Assembly (NCBI GenBank): GCA_026416355.1
Contig: JAOAFH010000100.1
Coordinates: 1 to 8,352 of the forward strand
Length of the DNA stretch: 8,352 bases
Reading direction: 5' to 3'
Source of the DNA: Clostridiales bacterium
GTDB lineage: Bacteria; Bacillota; Clostridia; Clostridiales; Caloramatoraceae
Shown: positions 1-5,365 of the stretch, in pieces
How the letters are laid out: each line of letters starts with the position of its first letter
Position numbering within the stretch: the first letter of the stretch is position 1
Notes under the pieces: model-generated
The model's database searches: none
The model's input: the letters and a program-made list of their open reading frames with translations, nothing else
Told to the model about the DNA's origin: nothing
Position numbers and translations under genes: made by a program

Positions 1-19
1 AGATGTGTATAAGAGACAG
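1..19 (+). other. Tn5 mosaic end (sequencing adapter remnant)
   Basis: Bases 1-19 read AGATGTGTATAAGAGACAG, which is exactly the 19-bp Tn5 mosaic end that tagmentation (Nextera-type) libraries add to every fragment. It sits at the very edge of the window, as an untrimmed adapter would. It should not be read as a natural mobile element, because no transposase or second end is present. Native sequence should be taken to begin at base 20. Confidence 0.95.
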
Positions 20-92
20 GTGCTAGGTAGACTGTTATGTGCTCTGTTTTCTTATATAGACATTCTAGGCATAAAAAATTACCATCCTACAT

Positions 93-127
93 CAAAGAGG
101 GCTATATTTATAGTATAGCCCTCTTTG
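93..127 (+). terminator. Perfect 14-bp hairpin, probable terminator of an upstream gene
   Basis: Bases 93-106 pair perfectly with 114-127 around a 7-nt loop (107-113). The stem contains a GAGGGC/GCCCTC block in otherwise AT-rich DNA. The 3' arm ends in CTCTTTG and is not followed by a clean T-run, so it is a weaker intrinsic terminator than the one after pdxT. On position it would end a + strand gene lying off the left edge, and the symmetry could let it work in both directions. The short open frame before it (from base 20 to a stop at 116-118) runs into the stem and cannot be assigned to a protein. Confidence 0.55.
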
Positions 128-305
128 CATTACACAAATATATTTATATTTTAATTACATCATAACGAAAATACGCATCCCTTTTCTCAACAAACACTTC
201 TGAAATTTAAACTATCATTTGTAGCTCTATAATAATTAAATATATTTGTAAATATTTTAGTTAAGAATATGTCTACTACTTTTATATTTTATTTATAATT
301 TTTTA
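128..305. other. AT-rich intergenic stretch, nothing recognised
   Basis: This stretch between the left hairpin and the pdxS promoter is very AT-rich and has stop codons in all frames. I see no open frame with a ribosome binding site, no strong hairpin and no RNA gene. It may contain upstream regulatory DNA for pdxS, but no defined site can be pointed to. Confidence 0.5.
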
Positions 306-334
306 TTGACAAACATTAAATACAATTGTATATA
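306..334 (+). promoter_or_regulatory. Predicted sigma-A promoter of pdxST
   Basis: A perfect -35 box TTGACA lies at 306-311 and a -10 box TATATA at 329-334, with the ideal 17-bp spacer. Transcription would start near 341, giving a leader of about 55 nt before the pdxS ATG at 396. The -10 box lies within a palindrome (325-340), so a repressor or activator bound there would directly affect RNA polymerase. Confidence 0.75.
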
Positions 335-364
335 TACAATAACAATACAATTTTTATATTGTAT
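321..364. repeat. Cluster of TACAAT/ATTGTA repeats, candidate operator of pdxST
   Basis: Two inverted repeats stand next to each other. Bases 325-340 (ATTGTATATATACAAT) form a perfect 16-bp palindrome over the -10 box. Bases 345-351 (ATACAAT) and 358-364 (ATTGTAT) form a second, 7-bp inverted repeat with a 6-nt gap, just downstream of the expected start of transcription. TACAAT occurs at 321, 335 and 346, and AACAAT at 341. pdxST is controlled by the MocR-type regulator PdxR in several Gram-positive bacteria, but no pdxR gene is visible here and I cannot match these repeats to a known PdxR site. AT-rich DNA makes such repeats by chance more often, so the operator role is inference. Confidence 0.4.
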
Positions 365-395
365 CGTTACATTTGTAAAACAAGGGGGATTTTGT

Positions 396-1265
396 ATGGA
401 AAGATATGAGTTAAACAAGGATCTTGCTAAAATGCTAAAAGGTGGCGTTATTATGGACGTTACAAACGCCAAAGAAGCTGAAATTGCTGAAAAAGCTGGT
501 GCATGTGCTGTAATGGCACTTGAGAGAGTACCCGCTGATATTAGAAAAATGGGTGGAGTTGCTAGAATGACTGACCCAAAACTAATAAAAGAAATTAAAT
601 CTGCTGTTTCAATTCCTGTTATGGCAAAGGTAAGAATAGGTCATTTTGTAGAAGCACAAATACTAGAAGCACTTGAGATAGATTTTATAGATGAAAGTGA
701 AGTTTTAACTCCAGCCGATGACAAATATCACATTAACAAATGGAACTTTAAAGTACCCTTTGTATGTGGTGCTAGAAACTTAGGAGAAGCTCTTAGAAGA
801 ATTGGTGAAGGTGCATCAATGATAAGAACAAAGGGAGAAGCAGGTACAGGCAATGTAGTTGAAGCAGTAAAACATTTAAGACAAATGAATGAAGATATAA
901 AATATGTACAATCAGCAAATGAAGAATCCCTTATGACATTAAGCAAAGAATTTAATGCTCCATACGAACTTATTAAATTTGTATGGGAAAATGGTCGTTT
1001 ACCTGTTGTAAATTTTGCAGCTGGTGGTATTGCAACTCCAGCAGATGCTGCCTTAATGATGCAGCTTGGTGCTGAAGGGGTTTTTGTTGGCTCTGGTATA
1101 TTTAAATCATCCAACCCTGAAAAAAGAGCAAAGGCAATTGTTATGGCAACAACATACTACAAGGAACCTAAAATACTTGCTGAAATATCCGAAGATTTAG
1201 GTGAAGCAATGTTTGGTCTAGAAATTAAAGGCTTAGAAAACAATTTTGCCGAAAGAGGTTGGTAA
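396..1265 (+). CDS. pdxS: Pyridoxal 5'-phosphate synthase subunit PdxS
   Basis: PdxS is the lyase/synthase subunit of the DXP-independent vitamin B6 route. It makes pyridoxal 5'-phosphate from ribose 5-phosphate, glyceraldehyde 3-phosphate and ammonia, in a cytoplasmic complex of 12 PdxS and 12 PdxT. The 289-residue protein is close to the usual length of about 290 and is a TIM barrel. It shows KGGVIMDV (15-22), ALERVPADIR (41-50), PVMAKVRIGH (74-83), SEVLTPAD (101-108) and TKGEAGTGN (145-153). Asp21, Lys78 and Lys146 line up with the catalytic D24, K81 and K149 of the Bacillus subtilis enzyme. The ATG at 396 is preferred because AGGGGGA lies 6 nt before it and it matches the family N-terminus. 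The frame stays open back to 306, but that stretch is the promoter. pdxT follows with a 1-base gap. Confidence 0.97.
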   Translation: MERYELNKDLAKMLKGGVIMDVTNAKEAEIAEKAGACAVMALERVPADIRKMGGVARMTDPKLIKEIKSAVSIPVMAKVRIGHFVEAQILEALEIDFIDESEVLTPADDKYHINKWNFKVPFVCGARNLGEALRRIGEGASMIRTKGEAGTGNVVEAVKHLRQMNEDIKYVQSANEESLMTLSKEFNAPYELIKFVWENGRLPVVNFAAGGIATPADAALMMQLGAEGVFVGSGIFKSSNPEKRAKAIVMATTYYKEPKILAEISEDLGEAMFGLEIKGLENNFAERGW

Positions 1266-1266
1266 T

Positions 1267-1833
1267 ATGAAGGTTGGTGTATTATCTTTACAAGGTGGGG
1301 TTATAGAGCATGTTAATCACCTAAAAAAATTGGATGTTGAAGCAATTGAAATTAAAAAAATTGAAGATTTAAAATCAATAGAAGGTCTTATTTTACCTGG
1401 TGGTGAGAGTACAACTATTGGCAAACTTTTAAAAGACACAAATTTATTTTTACCCATTAAGTCCTTAATATTAAGTGGATTGCCTACATGGGGAACATGT
1501 GCTGGAATGATTTTACTTGCAAAGGAAATTGAAAATGACCACAGACGTCACTTCGAAGTTATGAACATAAAAGTTAAAAGAAATGCTTTTGGAAGACAAA
1601 TAGATAGTTTTAAATCAAAAGATATAATTCCTAAAATATCTAAAGAACCAATTGAATTAGTTTTTATACGTGCACCATATATAACAGAAGTACATAATGA
1701 TGTAGAAGTAATTCACTCCATAAATAATAAAATAGTTGCTGCTAAACAAAACAATATCTTAGTTACATCCTTTCATCCTGAACTAACTAATAATTTAGAA
1801 GTACACAAATATTTCTTGAAGATGATTAATTAA
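1267..1833 (+). CDS. pdxT: Pyridoxal 5'-phosphate synthase glutaminase subunit PdxT
   Basis: PdxT is the glutamine amidotransferase partner of PdxS. It hydrolyses glutamine and passes the ammonia through a tunnel to the PdxS active site. The 188-residue protein is a class I, triad-type glutaminase of normal length. Visible motifs are GVLSLQG (4-10), LPGGEST (43-49), the nucleophile region GTCAGM with Cys78 (76-81), and SFHPEL (168-173) with His170 and Glu172, which complete the Cys-His-Glu triad. The ATG at 1267 is chosen because AAAGAGG lies 8 nt upstream and the protein then begins MKVGVLSLQG as in the family. A TTG at 1246 would add seven residues overlapping the pdxS end and is not needed. 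It is cotranscribed with pdxS, and a strong terminator follows the stop. Confidence 0.96.
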   Translation: MKVGVLSLQGGVIEHVNHLKKLDVEAIEIKKIEDLKSIEGLILPGGESTTIGKLLKDTNLFLPIKSLILSGLPTWGTCAGMILLAKEIENDHRRHFEVMNIKVKRNAFGRQIDSFKSKDIIPKISKEPIELVFIRAPYITEVHNDVEVIHSINNKIVAAKQNNILVTSFHPELTNNLEVHKYFLKMIN

Positions 1834-1843
1834 ATGTAACATC

Positions 1844-1895
1844 AAGACTTATTTGGTAATATTTTTTACCTAATAAGTCTTTTGTTATTTTTTTG
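1844..1895 (+). terminator. Intrinsic terminator of pdxST
   Basis: Bases 1844-1859 pair with 1866-1881 with a single mismatch (T1854 against T1871) around a 6-nt loop. The arms read AAGACTTATT and AATAAGTCTT at their bases. A T-rich tract (TTTTGTTATTTTTTTG) follows directly. It begins 10 bases after the pdxT stop, so it ends the pdxST transcript and insulates the protease gene. Confidence 0.9.
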
Positions 1896-1904
1896 TATAA
1901 ATGG

Positions 1905-1932
1905 TTGTATTTTTGTATATTTGTAATATAAT
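1905..1932 (+). promoter_or_regulatory. Predicted promoter of the M4 metalloprotease gene
   Basis: A consensus -10 box TATAAT lies at 1927-1932. The best -35 match is TTGTAT at 1905-1910, with a 16-bp spacer. It lies just after the pdxST terminator and gives a leader of about 30 nt with GGAGGT at 1954-1959, 9 nt before the ATG at 1969. The -10 is convincing and the -35 is moderate. Confidence 0.6.
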
Positions 1933-1968
1933 TTTATAAAATATATTATTTATGGAGGTATTTGGTAC

Positions 1969-3915
1969 ATGAAGAAAAAACTACTTGTAACCCTTCTAGT
2001 TCTTATTTTTATTTTCACCACAACTGTTTTGGCAAACCCAACAAGATTAAAAGAAAACATTTCAAACTCTAACCCAAAGCATATTAAACTCTTCCACGAA
2101 GTTAATATTAAAATTAATCAAAATTTAGACTCTGCTTTATTTGAAAAGATAATAGATGAACACAAAGACGATTTTAAAATTAAATCAACACCAAAATTTT
2201 TAAGGCTCAGTGAATTTACTGATGAAATTGGTTTTAAACATATTAAATTCAATCAGCACTACAATGGTATTCCTGTAGAAGGAAGCGAAGTTATTGCCCA
2301 TATTAAATCAGGTAATTTAAAAAATATTACAGGTAATTTAATAGAGAATATCTCTATTGAAAAATCCTCCTCATTTGTTATTCCTGAAAATCAAGCGATA
2401 GAAGTTGCAAAGTCTCAATTTGATTTCAAGGAACTTAGAAAAAATCCTTCTGTTAAAATGGTAATATATCAAAATCCTGTTGACCAAAAATATTATCAAA
2501 CCTACAAAGTAAACATTCAATACAACGAACCAGAAATAGCAAACTGGGAAGTATATGTTGATGTATTTAGTGGAAAAGTTATTGATATTGTTAGTAACAT
2601 TCGCTTTGATGGTGTCGTTTATGGTAGTGGAACAGCAGTTGATGGAACAACTAAGAATCTAATTTTATATCAACAGAGCTCATACTATTATGTAAAAGAT
2701 ATTACAAGGCCTATTAATGGCTATATAGTAACTAATACTGCAAATAACAGACAAACCTATCCTGGAACAACAATTTATTCATCAACCACAACCATTAATG
2801 ATGCAGCAGGGGTAAGTGCCCACTACTATGCTGGAGTAGTTTATAATTTTTATAAAAATTTATTTAACAGAAATAGCTTAGACAACAATGGTATGAATCT
2901 AATTTCAACTGTTCATTATGGTACAAAGTATAATAATGCATTTTGGGATGGAACTCAAATGGTTTACGGTGATGGCGATGGCACTTTGTTTAGAGCACTA
3001 TCAGGAGATTTAGACGTTGTTGCTCATGAAATGACACATGGACTTACAACTAATACTGCAAATTTAGTATATAAAGACCAATCAGGTGCATTAAATGAAT
3101 CAATGTCAGATGTTTTTGGTGTTTTAGTTGAAACATATGATAAATATAATGTTCAAAATGGTGGTCAATGGCAATTCAATCCTGCTGATTGGGTTGTAGG
3201 AGATGATATTTATACCCCTTCAACACCTGGTGATGCATTAAGAAGTTTGGCTGATCCTACCCTTTATGGTCAACCTGATAATATGAGTAATTATGTTTAT
3301 ACAACAAGCGACAATGGTGGAGTTCATACCAATTCCGGAATACCAAACAAAGCAGCCTTTTTAGTTGCACAAAGTATAGGATGTGAAAAAACTGCTAAAA
3401 TTTACTACCGTGCTTTAACTGTTTATTTCACATCTAGTACTGATTTTTACAATGCTAGGCTTGGTTTAGTTCAAGCTGCCAAGGATTTATATGGAGCAAA
3501 TAGTTCTGAAGCTCAGGCAGTTGCAACTGCATTTGATCAAGTTGGAATATATCAAACTCAAACTACCGACACTTATGAACCAAACGATTCAATATCTCAA
3601 GCATATAGAGTATATTCAGGTACTAGCTATTCATCATATATATTCACATCAACCGACAAAGACTATTATAAGATATACGTAAATAAAAATAAGTATTTAG
3701 ATATAAATTTAACCAACGTACCTGGTGACTACGATCTATATCTATATAATCAATATGGAACACTTGTTGCATATTCTGAAAATGATGGGGTTGGTCTATC
3801 TGAAAGAATTGTTTATAAGGCAACCTATAATGGATACTACTATATTTTAGTTGTTGGATATAATGGTTCATTTAGTAATACAAATAAATATACTCTAACA
3901 CCATATGTATATTAA
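1969..3915 (+). CDS. Secreted thermolysin-like (M4) zinc metalloprotease with PPC domain
   Basis: This is a 648-residue extracellular neutral protease of the thermolysin/bacillolysin family. Residues 1-22 are a signal peptide with a Lys-rich start, a hydrophobic core and a VLA|N cleavage site. The propeptide follows, with an FTP-like region around 69-125 and a PepSY-like region around 138-210. The catalytic domain begins near 215. Zinc ligands are His353 and His357 of HEMTH and Glu377 of NESMSD, with Glu354 as catalytic base. The 23-residue spacing from Glu354 to Glu377 equals that of thermolysin E143-E166. DNGGVHTNSG (448-457) supplies Asp448 and His453, equivalent to thermolysin D226 and H231. 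Residues 534-648 form a pre-peptidase C-terminal (PPC) domain beginning DTYEPND, usually removed or used for substrate and surface interaction. Its own promoter and the preceding terminator suggest it is monocistronic. All key residues are intact. Its substrate and any role in virulence are unknown. Confidence 0.95.
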   Translation: MKKKLLVTLLVLIFIFTTTVLANPTRLKENISNSNPKHIKLFHEVNIKINQNLDSALFEKIIDEHKDDFKIKSTPKFLRLSEFTDEIGFKHIKFNQHYNGIPVEGSEVIAHIKSGNLKNITGNLIENISIEKSSSFVIPENQAIEVAKSQFDFKELRKNPSVKMVIYQNPVDQKYYQTYKVNIQYNEPEIANWEVYVDVFSGKVIDIVSNIRFDGVVYGSGTAVDGTTKNLILYQQSSYYYVKDITRPINGYIVTNTANNRQTYPGTTIYSSTTTINDAAGVSAHYYAGVVYNFYKNLFNRNSLDNNGMNLISTVHYGTKYNNAFWDGTQMVYGDGDGTLFRALSGDLDVVAHEMTHGLTTNTANLVYKDQSGALNESMSDVFGVLVETYDKYNVQNGGQWQFNPADWVVGDDIYTPSTPGDALRSLADPTLYGQPDNMSNYVYTTSDNGGVHTNSGIPNKAAFLVAQSIGCEKTAKIYYRALTVYFTSSTDFYNARLGLVQAAKDLYGANSSEAQAVATAFDQVGIYQTQTTDTYEPNDSISQAYRVYSGTSYSSYIFTSTDKDYYKIYVNKNKYLDINLTNVPGDYDLYLYNQYGTLVAYSENDGVGLSERIVYKATYNGYYYILVVGYNGSFSNTNKYTLTPYVY

Positions 3916-4039
3916 TTAAGTTTTCTCTCTCAATTAGGTTGCTACACTATCTTTAAACAAAAGAATTATTATAATTATGATATTTACAAAAAACCTCACA
4001 AATTCCTATTTGGATAGTAATTCTAATTGACTTTAACTT
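3916..4039. other. Intergenic stretch after the protease gene, no clear terminator
   Basis: No open frame, RNA gene or convincing intrinsic terminator is visible here. There are only weak A/T hairpins (for example AATTAT/ATAATT around 3965-3977) without a GC stem, and a distant 8-bp inverted pair TCAATTAG (3930-3937) and CTAATTGA (4023-4030). The palindrome that follows may be what actually stops transcription of the protease gene. Confidence 0.5.
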
Positions 4040-4126
4040 AGCCCCATGGTGGATTTACTTTGGCATTAGTTAATTACGCTAAGGAATACTAAGCTTTTCT
4101 TTGTTTCATAGTCCTACCCTCGCGAT

Positions 4127-4144
4127 GCTACCATCCGTGGTAGC
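4127..4144. repeat. Core hairpin 1 of the palindromic element
   Basis: GCTACCA (4127-4133) and TGGTAGC (4138-4144) pair perfectly around the 4-nt loop TCCG. If the - strand is transcribed the loop becomes CGGA. It lies in the GC-rich core and is separate from the long outer arms. Confidence 0.8.
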
Positions 4145-4152
4145 CGCTCGGC

Positions 4153-4171
4153 TCTGTACATCCTGTACAGA
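4153..4171. repeat. Core hairpin 2 of the palindromic element
   Basis: TCTGTACA (4153-4160) and TGTACAGA (4164-4171) pair perfectly around the 3-nt loop TCC. On the - strand the loop is GGA. Between the two core hairpins, GCCG/CGGC (4143-4146 and 4149-4152) could form a competing small stem. Confidence 0.8.
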
Positions 4172-4252
4172 ATTACGGACTAATGAAAAGCCGAAAAGCA
4201 AAGTATTCCTAAAGCTAATGAAATATGCCCATTAAAATCCACTCATGGGGCT

Positions 4253-4399
4253 TTAAATATAGTGCTCCAATAGTTCTTTTATTAATTAACAGTAGCAAAG
4301 TCTAAAAGTTTCTACCGGCTACATCATTATACCTCTTAGATTGTTAATAACTCCTATATTTTTAATTCCCATAAATATGCTCCCACTATATTTTTTGTA
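4253..4399. other. AT-rich stretch between the palindrome and the nadA promoter
   Basis: There is no + strand gene here. One imperfect stem is possible: TCTAAAAG (4301-4308) with CTCTTAGA (4333-4340), 7 of 8 pairs, 24-nt loop. On the - strand a 17-codon frame with a purine-rich site before it can be drawn (4372 down to 4321), but nothing supports it as a gene. I see no known riboswitch or T-box pattern. Confidence 0.45.
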
Positions 4400-4428
4400 T
4401 TGAAATTTACCTGTCAATGACTTATTAT
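4400..4428 (+). promoter_or_regulatory. Predicted promoter of nadABC
   Basis: A -35 box TTGAAA (4400-4405) and a -10 box TATTAT (4423-4428) stand at the ideal 17-bp spacing. Transcription would start near 4435, about 27 nt before the nadA start. Two small symmetric sites overlap the promoter: GTCAATGAC (4413-4421) between the boxes, and GTATATAC (4431-4438) at the start region. Either could be an operator. NiaR (YrxA) represses nad genes in many Firmicutes in response to niacin, but I cannot confirm a NiaR site by eye. Confidence 0.65.
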
Positions 4429-4461
4429 ATGTATATACAACTGTAAAGCGAGGTGTAAAGT

Positions 4462-5361
4462 TTGAGGGATAAAATTAAAAACCTAAAACAACAACTAGAT
4501 GCTGTTATACTTGCACATAACTACCAAAGTGCAGAGATTTTAGATATAGCAGATTATGTTGGAGACTCCTTTTATTTAAGCCAAGTTGCTAAAAATTTAA
4601 ATAACAAAACAATTGTTTTTGCGGGAGTTTATTTTATGGCTGAAAGTGCCAAGATATTGTCTCCTGAAAAGGATATACTTCTTCCTGTAATTGATGCTGC
4701 ATGTCCACTTGCAGATATGGTTGATGTTCAAGCACTATTAGAATATAAACAAAAATATTCTGACTACACTTTTGTTTGCTATATAAATACCAATGCTGAA
4801 ATAAAGGCTCTTTGTGATGTAACTGTTACTTCTTCAAATGCTGAAAAGGTTATAAGCAAATTAAATAGCGATAAAATAGTATTTTTACCTGACAAAAACC
4901 TTGGTGAATATATTAAAAATAAATTCCCTGAAAAAGATTTTATTATATGGAATGGATTTTGCCCTACTCATGAAAGAATTAGAGCAAATTCAATTTTGAC
5001 ACTTAAAGAAAAGATAAAGGATTTAGTAATACTAGCACATCCAGAATGCAATAAGGAAGTTAGAAATATAGCAGACTTTTTAGGAAGTACAAAGGATATA
5101 ATAGAATATGCTTCAAAAACAAACTTTAAAAACTATTTAATTGCAACAGAAGATGGAGTTATGCATACATTAAAAAACAATAATCCAGACAAAAACTTTT
5201 TTGTACCAGGGTTGCCTGCAATTTGCATGAATATGAAAAAAACTAGACTTGATGATATATACTTCTCACTACTTCATAAAAAGCACTTAATCAATGTTGA
5301 TGAAAATATTGCAGACAAGGCAAGAACAAGCCTTGAAAAAATGCTTGAGTTAGCAAGGTGA
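4462..5361 (+). CDS. nadA: Quinolinate synthase NadA
   Basis: NadA condenses iminoaspartate (from NadB) with dihydroxyacetone phosphate to quinolinate, using an oxygen-sensitive [4Fe-4S] cluster in the cytoplasm. The protein has 299 residues, the length of the compact form known from Thermotoga. The three cluster cysteines are Cys81 (AACPLADM), Cys167 (NGFCPTH) and Cys255 (PAICMNM). Other family marks are LAHNYQ (17-22), GDSFYLS (34-40), FMAESAKIL (58-66), YINTNAEIKAL (107-117), LAHPEC (191-196) and ATEDGVMH (228-235). The start is TTG at 4462, with GAGGTG at 4450-4455 just before it. An in-frame stop at 4456-4458 rules out any longer version, and the protein begins as the family does. nadB follows after 4 bases. 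Confidence 0.96.
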   Translation: MRDKIKNLKQQLDAVILAHNYQSAEILDIADYVGDSFYLSQVAKNLNNKTIVFAGVYFMAESAKILSPEKDILLPVIDAACPLADMVDVQALLEYKQKYSDYTFVCYINTNAEIKALCDVTVTSSNAEKVISKLNSDKIVFLPDKNLGEYIKNKFPEKDFIIWNGFCPTHERIRANSILTLKEKIKDLVILAHPECNKEVRNIADFLGSTKDIIEYASKTNFKNYLIATEDGVMHTLKNNNPDKNFFVPGLPAICMNMKKTRLDDIYFSLLHKKHLINVDENIADKARTSLEKMLELAR

Positions 5362-5365
5362 TTAA

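Larger units (their letters stand above)
4040..4252. repeat. 213-bp imperfect palindromic element with GC-rich core (MITE-like)
   Basis: The outer arms match as long inverted repeats. Bases 4040-4056 pair with 4235-4252 with a single extra base. The similarity continues inward through GCATTAG-like, CTAAGGAATACT/AGTATTCC and CTTTTC/GAAAAG blocks to GTCC (4111-4114) against GGAC (4177-4180), so each arm is about 75 bp. The core at 4111-4180 has 40 G/C of 70 bases (57%), far above its surroundings, and holds two separate perfect hairpins. No gene lies inside. The structure fits a non-autonomous intergenic mobile repeat, or a structured RNA made from either strand. It may also end transcription, because the outer stem closes with GGGGCTTT. 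I do not recognise a named family, and copy number cannot be judged from one window. Confidence 0.75.

Noticed and set aside
1..19. Natural Tn5-family insertion end
   Set aside because: It is an exact match to the engineered library mosaic end at the window edge, with no transposase gene, so an adapter is the simple explanation.
20..118. Open frame of about 33 codons from the left edge, as the end of a truncated gene
   Set aside because: Its stop lies inside the 93-127 hairpin, the translation matches no family I recognise, and an open stretch this short is expected by chance.
306..395. N-terminal extension of the pdxS frame by 30 residues
   Set aside because: It covers the -10 box, the TACAAT repeats and the leader, has no ribosome site, and does not resemble PdxS. 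The ATG at 396 has a strong site and the family N-terminus.
728..1114. 128-codon frame on the - strand inside pdxS
   Set aside because: It is fully inside a well-identified gene on the other strand, has no recognisable motif, and is a shadow of PdxS codon use.
3491..3871. Short frames on both strands inside the protease C-terminus
   Set aside because: They overlap the PPC domain coding region, and low-complexity codons there explain them.
4111..4180. tRNA or other known RNA gene in the GC-rich core
   Set aside because: There is no cloverleaf, T-loop or acceptor end; the core holds only two simple hairpins.
4040..4252. Retron or other reverse-transcribed RNA
   Set aside because: No reverse transcriptase gene is nearby, and the inverted arms are far longer than the a1/a2 repeats of retrons.
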